From JBDTME01 sp964583795 (GTDB lineage: Bacteria; Patescibacteriota; Microgenomatia; UBA1400; PJMF01), in the NCBI GenBank assembly GCA_964583795.1, contig CAZOWX010000002.1:29539-93538 (forward strand): a stretch of DNA of 64,000 nt. Direction: 5' to 3'. Below are positions 40,574-48,240 of this stretch, one piece after another. Each line of letters opens with the position of its first letter. The stretch's first letter is position 1. Under the pieces are notes generated by a model. The model saw only the letters and a list, made by a program, of their open reading frames with translations. It did not search any database and was not told the origin of the DNA. The position numbers and the translations under genes were made by a program.

Positions 40574-42091
40574 TTATTCCTCGGACTGGAGCGTGGAAAG
40601 AGAAGTGGGCGTACCACCAGACAAAGAAGTTCGTATGGCCTGGACTTGCGTTCTCAGCTCTTCGTCTTGTGGCAACGCCTCTTCGATTTTTTTCACAGCA
40701 TGCATCACGCTGGTGTGGTCTCGATCCCCAAAATAGCGACCAATCTCTGCAAAGGGAATCTCGAGGTGGTGCTTGATGAGATACATGGCGATGTGTCGAG
40801 CGTTGGCGATGGGTTTGGCCCGTTTTGGACCACGAAGATCCATTAGTTTTATATGGTACTGGTTGGAGATGGTTTTGATGATTTCTAGCGGTTTTGCATA
40901 AATTTTTTCTTTTTTCTGATCGCTCACTTGATGCTGACTAAGAATTTCTTGGACAAGATCGTGGGTAATCATTTTGTGACGAAGAATGTGTTCTGAGTGG
41001 AGTGCTTTGACGATACCCTCGAGCTTTCTGGTGCTGGTGATTGCTGCTGCAATTCTTTGAGCGATGTCCATGGGAATGGTGAACTGAATTTGTTTGGCTT
41101 TAATCAAAACAATGGCGGTTCGCAGCTCAAAAGACGGCTGTTGAATATCAATGATAAGGCCGCCTTCGAGTCTCGACTGAATTCTGTCATCCAGCGGGCT
41201 AATTTCATGTGGCGGCCGATCAGAAGTCAAGATAACTTGACCCCGCGATTTTAGCACTGAGTTAAAGGTGTGAAAAAATTCTTCTTGCATGGCTCGTTTT
41301 CCAGCCATGAACTGAATGTCATCAATCAACAAAATTTGGACGCTGCGATAGCGCTGTTTGAGCTGAATGGTTTTTTTTGTCTGAATCGCCTCGACGATCT
41401 CATTCATAAACTCTTCGCCAGTGCGGTAAATGAGATTGAAGTTTTGGTTGTTCCGAAGGATGTTTTGACCGACGGCTTGCATAAGATGCGTTTTTCCAAC
41501 ACCCACTCCGCCGTAGAGAAACAAGACGTTGTAGGCTTTTCCTGGATTTTGGGAGACTGCAACCGCCGCTGCATGGGCCATCTCGTTGGTTGATGAGACG
41601 GCAAACGTGTCAAATATGTAGTTTTTGTTGAGGCCAGCTTGTTGAATTTTGTAATCAACGAGGTCGTCTGCTGATTGTTGAATGCTGGCTTGAGAAAACA
41701 GCGATGCAGCAGAAGGCGAAATTGGTGTTTGAGATGGCTCATTGGTTTGCTTTGGAATATCAAAACCGATGGATTGTTGTTCTTCGTTGTGAGGCGTCCT
41801 TTTGCGCTGTTTTCCTGTGGGAAGTGTGAAATCCCCCACTTGAAGCTTGAGTTCAACCGGTTTTTCTAAAATTGTTTCCAGTGTTTGTGCAATGGTTTGT
41901 TTAAAACTTTTTTCAATAATGGAGATGTGAAAAGAGGTTGGGGATTCAAGCGTGCACACAATTTTATCTGGTTGCTCTTGGACGTCTGAAAGAACGTTGG
42001 GGAAAATCCAAGTTTTAAAAACCCCTTGTGACAGAGCTACTGAAAGTTCTGCACAGACTTTTCCCCATAATTCTTCTGGTGAGTAGGTCAT
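40574..42091 (-). CDS. dnaA: Chromosomal replication initiator DnaA
   Basis: DnaA binds the origin and opens it for replication. The 505 residues show the N-terminal DnaB-contact domain, a variable linker, and the AAA+ domain with Walker A LYGGVGVGKTHLMQAVG near residue 190, Walker B VQILLIDDIQFMAGK near 250 and SDRPPHEISPLDDRIQSRLE. The DNA-binding signature DHTSVMHAVKKIEE is near 455. Two DnaA-box matches lie in the upstream spacer at 42150-42179, which suggests autoregulation or an origin there. Confidence 0.96.
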   Translation of the reverse strand: MTYSPEELWGKVCAELSVALSQGVFKTWIFPNVLSDVQEQPDKIVCTLESPTSFHISIIEKSFKQTIAQTLETILEKPVELKLQVGDFTLPTGKQRKRTPHNEEQQSIGFDIPKQTNEPSQTPISPSAASLFSQASIQQSADDLVDYKIQQAGLNKNYIFDTFAVSSTNEMAHAAAVAVSQNPGKAYNVLFLYGGVGVGKTHLMQAVGQNILRNNQNFNLIYRTGEEFMNEIVEAIQTKKTIQLKQRYRSVQILLIDDIQFMAGKRAMQEEFFHTFNSVLKSRGQVILTSDRPPHEISPLDDRIQSRLEGGLIIDIQQPSFELRTAIVLIKAKQIQFTIPMDIAQRIAAAITSTRKLEGIVKALHSEHILRHKMITHDLVQEILSQHQVSDQKKEKIYAKPLEIIKTISNQYHIKLMDLRGPKRAKPIANARHIAMYLIKHHLEIPFAEIGRYFGDRDHTSVMHAVKKIEEALPQDEELRTQVQAIRTSLSGGTPTSLSTLQSEE

Positions 42092-42472
42092 AACTTTTTT
42101 GATGTTTTTCTTGAGGAAACTCGAAGAAAAAGCAGATGAGGGCAGTCAGTTTTCCACAATATACACATAGTTTTACACAATTGGCAAGAGGGGGTTTAGT
42201 AGTTAACAGTGAAACAGTGAAACAGTGAAATAGTGAAACAGTTAATAGTGAATAGTTTTGGTGACTTGTTCCGATGGAGTGTCTGAGTTGGTTGGTTGGT
42301 TGGTTGGTTGGTTGGTTGGTTGGTTGGTTGGTTGGTTGGTTGGTCCGAAAGGAAAAGTACAACTCAAAGCTTTTTAGCTAGCTCATGATTATTGAAAAAA
42401 ATGAAAATGTAGAAATGACAGCATACTTGCTGTTGTTTGAAACGAGAATCTTGTGCCTAATAGTTCTGATGA
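42092..42472. other. Spacer upstream of dnaA with DnaA boxes and microsatellites
   Basis: No gene is seen. TTTTCCACA (42150-42158) and TTTTACACA (42171-42179) match the DnaA box exactly and are 21 bases apart. A degenerate AACAGTGAAACAGTGAAAC tract fills 42198-42256. A TTGG tetranucleotide run lies at 42288-42344. Confidence 0.7.
42288..42344. repeat. TTGG tetranucleotide run, about 14 units
   Basis: A perfect run of TTGG repeats of 57 bases lies about 200 bases upstream of dnaA. Such runs can change length by slippage. Confidence 0.95.
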
Positions 42473-44356
42473 CTAATAGTTTGTCTGCTTATCAGCTAAC
42501 ACCTTCGCTTGGGCGGCTTGTTGTTCGCTGAGTTTTTGTTGGGCAAGAAGCTCTTCTGGGTTGGTGGTGATGAGCTGGTGTTCTATGTCTGAAGCTAAAA
42601 CGCGAAGTGCGACATGATTTTGTCCGGCAAAAAAGATGCCCTCGCCAACGTCTGACGCTAGTAACAATCGCTGTTCACCCTCAGAAAGATAAAAGGTTTG
42701 GGTTAACACTGGCAAGGCGGCGCTGGACTGTTTCATCAAAAACTGAATTGATGAGTTGGTCACAATCGCTTTTCCGTATTCGTTGCCCAAAAAGTCTTCA
42801 ACGTCTTGAGTAATAGTGGTGATACCTAAAAAGTACTTTCTGGCGCGCTTGGCCATTCCGTGCAGAAACGAAGCACTGTCGGCATATTTCATGAAGTACC
42901 ACGCTTCATCGACAATTAAAATTCTCTTTTTGAGTTTTTTCTTCACTCGAGTCCAGATAAAATCCAGGATCATGAACATGGCAATGGGGCGCAACTCTTC
43001 ATGTAAATCTTTGACTGAAAAGACGGTGAAAGGATTGTGAATGTCCAGGTTCGATTTTTGATCAAAAATGCCTCGAAAAGAGCCTTTGATGAACTTTTCC
43101 AGACGTGCTGAAAGGTTGAGTGCATCCTGGGTTTCCATTCCGATTAATGCCTTGTAGAGGTCTTCCATTAATGGTGGTTCGTTGGCTTGTGTGGCGGGAT
43201 CAGGGGTGATACCTTTTGATTTGTATGCAGCGACGAGCGCCTGATCTAAAATGGCATCTTCTGTCGGAGTCATTTCTCCGAGCATAACTCGAAGCAATGT
43301 GTGCAAAGAAATAATTTTTTGTCCCAACTCATTTTCGCCTTCTTCATAGACGTTTGAGAGGTCAAATGGGTTAATTTTCGTTTTGGCGCCAAAAGTGAAG
43401 TTAATATACTCGCCACCAACAGACTGGCACATCTCTTCATACTCATGTTCAGGATCGAGTATCAAAATGTCTGCACCAAAAATGAGCATACGCATTGCCT
43501 CAAGTTTGATGGCATACGATTTTCCTGCACCGGACTTGGCAAATACGACCATGTTGGCGTTTTCCAGACTAAACCGGTCAAAAATAACCAAAGAGCCATT
43601 GTGCTCGTTAATGCCGTACACAATGCCGGTGTCTTGAGTGAGCTCTGAAGAAGTGAACGGAAATGTTGTGGCCAGAGAAGTGGTGTCCATATTTCTGGTA
43701 ACGAGCAGTCGGTCAACACCCATGGGGAGTGTTGTTTTAAACCCGTCTTCCATCTGTAAAGAGGCTTTTTTTGAAACAATGAGTAAACTACCCAAGAGCG
43801 ATTGGAGTTGTTTGGTAACTCTTTCTAGCGATGCTTTATCAACGTCCATCAGTGTTACATACAGTCCAAACTGGTAAAAGCGCTCAGAGCCCTTTGCGAG
43901 CTGTTCTTGGAGAGTCCTGGCGTCCTCGAGCTTGACCTCGGTGTTGATGTTGCTGATTTTGCCAGAGCGAATATCGGATTGAATTTCTGCTTCCATTTCT
44001 GTGATTTTGCGGCGCAAGTTGTCCAAAATTTTGTCAATCTCTTGGGGGAAAATGTACATACCGATATCAAGTCTGTGCGGGAAGTTGATCAGTGGTGACA
44101 GCCAGTTTGCGGGGACGGTGCGAGGATATCCTGCGATGAAAAATGTCCGAGTGTAGGTGGAGTTGATTTTTTGATAAGTAAAATCAACCTCAATCGCTTC
44201 CGGAGCAATAATATCCTGAATACTTACGAGTCCTTGAGCAAATTGCTTGAGCACCTTTTGGTTTTCTTGGTCTTGTTGGCGTTTTTGTTGATCAGCATCA
44301 GAACCTTGCGGCTTTTTCAGAAAGGGAAGTGGAAGATTGAGTGAAAATTTTGCCAT
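42473..44356 (-). CDS. virB4: VirB4/TraC-type secretion ATPase
   Basis: This ATPase would power a type IV secretion or pilus-like machine. The 627 residues have Walker A in VVFAKSGAGKSYAIKLEAM near residue 265, Walker B-like ILILDPEHEYEEM near 298, and the later KKRILIVDEAWYFMKY near 465 with TTITQDVEDFLGNEYGKAI, all typical of VirB4. It is shorter than many VirB4 proteins (about 800), and the next gene encodes a TraC-like part that may complement it. It leads the direction dnaA-wards on the minus strand, with PrgI further upstream. Confidence 0.9.
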   Translation of the reverse strand: MAKFSLNLPLPFLKKPQGSDADQQKRQQDQENQKVLKQFAQGLVSIQDIIAPEAIEVDFTYQKINSTYTRTFFIAGYPRTVPANWLSPLINFPHRLDIGMYIFPQEIDKILDNLRRKITEMEAEIQSDIRSGKISNINTEVKLEDARTLQEQLAKGSERFYQFGLYVTLMDVDKASLERVTKQLQSLLGSLLIVSKKASLQMEDGFKTTLPMGVDRLLVTRNMDTTSLATTFPFTSSELTQDTGIVYGINEHNGSLVIFDRFSLENANMVVFAKSGAGKSYAIKLEAMRMLIFGADILILDPEHEYEEMCQSVGGEYINFTFGAKTKINPFDLSNVYEEGENELGQKIISLHTLLRVMLGEMTPTEDAILDQALVAAYKSKGITPDPATQANEPPLMEDLYKALIGMETQDALNLSARLEKFIKGSFRGIFDQKSNLDIHNPFTVFSVKDLHEELRPIAMFMILDFIWTRVKKKLKKRILIVDEAWYFMKYADSASFLHGMAKRARKYFLGITTITQDVEDFLGNEYGKAIVTNSSIQFLMKQSSAALPVLTQTFYLSEGEQRLLLASDVGEGIFFAGQNHVALRVLASDIEHQLITTNPEELLAQQKLSEQQAAQAKVLADKQTNY

Positions 44357-44547
44357 GTAAATATCGACGTTTTACTTATTCAGACACACAATGAGTGTTG
44401 TCACTGTTTGTGTTTTGTCTTAACAATGCTTTCTTCAACTAAATTTTTCTTCTGATACACTTTGTCATTTGACTAAAACCCACGATCGTAAGAATTACGA
44501 CCCCGAACTACTTTTACAGTTTTTAGCAGCCACAAACGCTCCTCGAA

Positions 44548-45849
44548 CTAGTTTTGTGTCGGAGGAGTTGGCATAGCCGACGAAAAGGGGGGCTGCTGAG
44601 TACTTACTCCAGGAAAAACCGGCTGAGGAATGGCTGCTTGTGGCTGCGTGTTGCCCGCGTTGCTCATTGGTGACGCTTGACTGAGCGTCTGATTAATCAT
44701 GCTTTGAACTTCCGCTGCTGGTGGGGTTAGTGGAGTTGGCTCTGTGGGCAGCTCTGGTGGCGTGGCCACCGCAGGAGACTCGCTGATAGGGCTGTCAACT
44801 GGATTTGCCACTGGAGCGCTCGTCATTGCTGGTTGTGGTATTGGTTCTACTGGTGCTGTTCCGGCCATTTGAGCAGGTGTAGAAAATCCAAGCGGTGTCT
44901 GGTTAAATTCAGGCATCTTTGGCTCTTCTGCGACACTCATGACTGGAATTATTGGTGTTGTGGCTGTTGGAATTGGCTCTGGTTGAGCCGAAACTGGCGG
45001 CATTGTTGGTGCAGGCATCACTGTCTGTGCTGGAGTGAAGCTTTGGATGGGAGGTTGAGTCATTCCCGTTGGTGCCGTAGTCATGCTTGGGACACTAGGT
45101 TCTGTTGCGGGTGGTGCCATGTTTGGCACGGGTGTGGTGGTATCCATCATAAAGTCTCCTTGTATTTTTGCCTGGACAAGAGGCGTTGTGTAATGCGATG
45201 TGTCCGTGACCTTTAATCCTTCAAATGATTCAGGGTTGTATGAAGAGTATAGCATTTGAATCAGCTCTTGAGTGGTTAGTTGCCGAGAGTACAGGCCAAT
45301 GCGAGCGAGTTGATCGATGAGGTGGTCTTTGCGTGGTATTAAGTTCGTTTTTGCTTTTTCAATGATGTAGTTTTTTTCAAAACTCGAGAGCGGTTTGTTT
45401 TTGGCTCCGGGGACAACGCTTTGAGTGGTGAGGCCCATCTCAACGGCTGACAGAGGAATCACGATATAAAATTTCTTATCAAGGACGTTTTGATCTTGGA
45501 CCAGAGCTTGGACAAACTCACGGTACTCTTTTATTTTTTGTCGATACGTTGGGTTGGTTGTTGTATCTTCCATGTCTTGAATTGTTTTAATGTAGGCAGT
45601 CACATCTTTTGGTTGTGAGCGAATGACGATCTGAATGGGAAACGAAAGTGAGTTGAGCAGCGCCGCATACGCATAAATAGTAGCGTCTTGTTCGCCTTCT
45701 GACAGCAGTCCAAAGTTCATGGCACTAACGCTAATGACCAAGGATGTTGCTCCGTCGCCCAAGATAATTAGGTCATTGGTAATGTCATACAGGTCCAAAA
45801 ACAACTGGGTAGTGGACTGACTAATATCGTGAATCTGCTTTTTTGCCAT
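44548..45849 (-). CDS. TraC-like/secretion-associated protein with Pro-rich tail
   Basis: The 433-residue protein has an N-terminal globular part of about 215 residues (DISQSTTQLFLDLYDITNDL, then LNSLSFPIQIVIRSQPKDV and KKFYIVIPLSAVEMGL). This resembles the N-terminal region of VirB4/TraC proteins. The second half is a long Pro/Thr/Ala/Met-rich disordered tail. It lies between PrgI and VirB4 on the same strand, so I infer a secretion-machine partner. Strong Pro/Thr bias produces long spurious frames on the opposite strand. Confidence 0.75.
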   Translation of the reverse strand: MAKKQIHDISQSTTQLFLDLYDITNDLIILGDGATSLVISVSAMNFGLLSEGEQDATIYAYAALLNSLSFPIQIVIRSQPKDVTAYIKTIQDMEDTTTNPTYRQKIKEYREFVQALVQDQNVLDKKFYIVIPLSAVEMGLTTQSVVPGAKNKPLSSFEKNYIIEKAKTNLIPRKDHLIDQLARIGLYSRQLTTQELIQMLYSSYNPESFEGLKVTDTSHYTTPLVQAKIQGDFMMDTTTPVPNMAPPATEPSVPSMTTAPTGMTQPPIQSFTPAQTVMPAPTMPPVSAQPEPIPTATTPIIPVMSVAEEPKMPEFNQTPLGFSTPAQMAGTAPVEPIPQPAMTSAPVANPVDSPISESPAVATPPELPTEPTPLTPPAAEVQSMINQTLSQASPMSNAGNTQPQAAIPQPVFPGVSTQQPPFSSAMPTPPTQN

Positions 45850-45882
45850 TGTTGTTCTTTACATACTCATGTCAAAACAAAG

Positions 45883-46980
45883 TTATACCAAACCAGGGTC
45901 ACTATTGGTATCAGTAGCGCGGATTTCAATAGGATCGATAATGGTATTGTCGAGTACTAACTTTTGCGTTGGGAATAGTATACCGCCCTTCTCTGCCTTC
46001 ATGAAATATTCTCCGTTTTTGAGTGGCGTACTGATAAAAAATTGACCAATTTTATTTGTCTTGACTGCACGAACCGGCATTCCTTGATCATCTTCAATTT
46101 CCACAATTGCGTTCTCGACAATATTGCCATACTGATCAAAGACCATTCCGACAACCAAGTTTGGTTTGTTTGGTTTCTGAGGGAACGGTAAGTCTTGGGA
46201 AGTTGTCACTACCTTGATATTCAAGTCTGTGGTGGGAGAGGGTGTTTGTGAAGGAGCTATTGGGGCGTTGAACACGTCGACTATCTGGTTTGTTTTTTCT
46301 TCAACAACCTGTTCAATTGGCTCTGGAGCAACTTGAATAATGGGAGGGATCACTTCTGGAATCTGGTCAGCTCGGAGGCGTTCTTCTTGCACCGGTGTAT
46401 TGGGGGTCGTAAAGAGATCTTCATATTGTTTCAGAGAGTGAGGCGTTGAGGTGAGGTTTGGTTTCGAAAAACTTTCAACGGCTTCTACATGGGTAACTTG
46501 CACCGCATCAAAAAGAGTCATGATCGAGCTCACCTGTTGTTGTTCCAGCAAATCAAGCGGATTGAGCTGTGTCTCGGAAGGAAGTGTGTGGATGTACTCA
46601 TAGATTCTTTGTTGTCGAAGTGGTGAGAGGTCAACTTCTTGTTGAAAAGCAGAGACGTCTTTTGCGGTGTGGGTGAAGTATCCAGGTAAATCACCTGATT
46701 TTTGCCAAAAGAATTGAGTTGGTTTGTAAATCGCCCGGAATAAGGCGATAAACCACTGATCAAGAGGTCGTCCTTCGTACGGTACAAAAGCGATCATGGC
46801 GCCAAGTCCGACAAAAAATACGATCATTGGCCATTTAATAATGTCAGGAAGGTTGGTTTGGTGGAGCACCACACCGATAAGAATGCCGCCTGCCAGTTCT
46901 AGGAACTGTTTGAGCGTCATGTTCCCAATCAAATGGAACTCATACGAGGTGACGGCTTGTGGTATTGGGTGATCTTGCAT
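45883..46980 (-). CDS. PrgI-family membrane protein with carboxypeptidase-regulatory-like C terminus
   Basis: The first ~110 residues match PrgI proteins of Gram-positive type IV secretion: a YEFHLIGNMTLKQFLELAGG start, two membrane helices near residues 26-70, and PYEGRPLDQWFIALFRAIYK. The middle is a Pro/Glu-rich linker. The end has a beta domain (KPNLVVGMVFDQYGNIVENA, then IVEIEDDQGMPVRAVKTNKI, GEYFMKAEKGG) of the carboxypeptidase-regulatory type. The 365-residue fusion is longer than usual PrgI. It lies 33 bases upstream of the TraC-like gene. Confidence 0.85.
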   Translation of the reverse strand: MQDHPIPQAVTSYEFHLIGNMTLKQFLELAGGILIGVVLHQTNLPDIIKWPMIVFFVGLGAMIAFVPYEGRPLDQWFIALFRAIYKPTQFFWQKSGDLPGYFTHTAKDVSAFQQEVDLSPLRQQRIYEYIHTLPSETQLNPLDLLEQQQVSSIMTLFDAVQVTHVEAVESFSKPNLTSTPHSLKQYEDLFTTPNTPVQEERLRADQIPEVIPPIIQVAPEPIEQVVEEKTNQIVDVFNAPIAPSQTPSPTTDLNIKVVTTSQDLPFPQKPNKPNLVVGMVFDQYGNIVENAIVEIEDDQGMPVRAVKTNKIGQFFISTPLKNGEYFMKAEKGGILFPTQKLVLDNTIIDPIEIRATDTNSDPGLV

Positions 46981-47259
46981 TTTTTAGGTTCTAGGTTATA
47001 GGTGCTAGGTTCTAGTTATTGTTGTGTTGTATTGAGTTTATCCAATTACTCCAAGTGGCTTTGGAATTTGATTGGGTGTTTTTGTTGTTCGTTATTTGTT
47101 GGCTTGCCTCGCCGTAGCGTTTCGCGAAGGCGGGGAGTTAAGATGTTCTTCTTACTTTATCAAGAAAAGGAGTTTTGACCAAGTGACGAAGTATGTCTTA
47201 AGAGAAAAAAGTGTCAGTAAATAATGACGACTGAAGACTGATTTCTGACAACTTGTTGG
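46981..47259. other. Spacer with simple tracts
   Basis: This 279-base gap inside the secretion locus holds TAGGTTCTAGGTTATAGGTG tracts (46985-47015) and a GCCTCGCCGTAGCG / CGCGAAGGCGGGGAG hairpin (47104-47136). No gene is seen. Confidence 0.6.
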
Positions 47260-48240
47260 TCATTCTACTTTGACAGCGGGAGAGATGGCTTCGACGTCAA
47301 AACTTTCACTTCCTGCAAAGCCAATTCCTACAAAACGTATGTATGGGACTATATATCCGTTTTGTTCGTTTTTTCGGTACTCAAGTAAGGCTTTATCAAA
47401 AGTAACTTCTCTGAGCGTGTCGGTATAGCTTTCAAAATCTTCTCTACTGCTTACATTAATAAAAGTAACATTTTTAAATGTGACTTGTTGTTCTATCTGA
47501 TCAAGGCTGAGGGTGTTATGCGTTTCCACTTTTTCAAATGTTTTTCCGATAGGATAAAAACTGGCTTTTTTAATATTTCCCTCTAAATCAGTCCAAAACT
47601 CTGCTGGTGGCTCTGCTGTGTCTCCAGAAATAAGGGGAAAACCATCAAGAAGAACGCTGACTTTAAACAACATTGCATTTGCAGCTTCTTTATTGGGGGC
47701 CGCAACAATGTGATTATCCATAAGCATGTATTGGGGGTCAGATATAACTGTGTTTTCTGTCATACCTAATTTGATCAGTAAATCTTGAATATTTTCCAAA
47801 GCAAGGTCCTTTCTTTCTGTTATACCTGTCTTTGGTATCAAACCATCCTTATTATAAAAAGCAATCGAAATATCATTATTCGAACTTTTTTCTAATAAAA
47901 TAGTGGCTTCTTCATTCCTCCAATAGGGAAGTGTGCTTTTTTTTACCAGTTGTAGATTTTTGACAAATTGTTGAACCAAGTCATCAGCTTTTGAGCTTTT
48001 ATCTTCAAGATTTCTGTATACAGTGATTTTTTTTGGGATTTCTATAGAGATTTGGTTGAAAACTATTTTTGGTGAGTATTTTTGAGTGTTTGTGACAATT
48101 GTTTCTATTGGAACTGGTGGTGGAGTGAGTGCTTGCAAAACAGCAGAGACAACAAGCAGCAGCGCAACGATACTCAAAAAAATTCGAGTTGATTTTTTCT
48201 TAAACAGGTTTGCTAAAAAATCTTTTATATTATCGGCCAT
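47260..48240 (-). CDS. Membrane-anchored uncharacterised protein of the secretion locus
   Basis: I take the Met at 48240 (MADNIKDFL); the frame extends three codons more. The 326-residue protein has one N-terminal membrane helix (IFLSIVALLLVVSAVLQAL near residues 19-38) and an outer domain of mixed strands and helices with no family I recognise. It contains FPLISGDTAEPPAEFWTDLE and IPYIRFVGIGFAGSESFDV. Its start overlaps the end of the giant M23 protein gene, so it is co-translated and probably a partner in the same machine. Confidence 0.65.
   Translation of the reverse strand: MADNIKDFLANLFKKKSTRIFLSIVALLLVVSAVLQALTPPPVPIETIVTNTQKYSPKIVFNQISIEIPKKITVYRNLEDKSSKADDLVQQFVKNLQLVKKSTLPYWRNEEATILLEKSSNNDISIAFYNKDGLIPKTGITERKDLALENIQDLLIKLGMTENTVISDPQYMLMDNHIVAAPNKEAANAMLFKVSVLLDGFPLISGDTAEPPAEFWTDLEGNIKKASFYPIGKTFEKVETHNTLSLDQIEQQVTFKNVTFINVSSREDFESYTDTLREVTFDKALLEYRKNEQNGYIVPYIRFVGIGFAGSESFDVEAISPAVKVE

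Noticed and set aside
42288..42344. TTGG run and CAAC tracts considered as CRISPR repeats
   Set aside because: There are no regular spacers; the units are short, degenerate and directly tandem.
44833..45216. Plus-strand frame rich in Trp and Cys
   Set aside because: It is the antisense of the Pro/Thr-rich tail of the secretion-associated gene and has no ribosome site.
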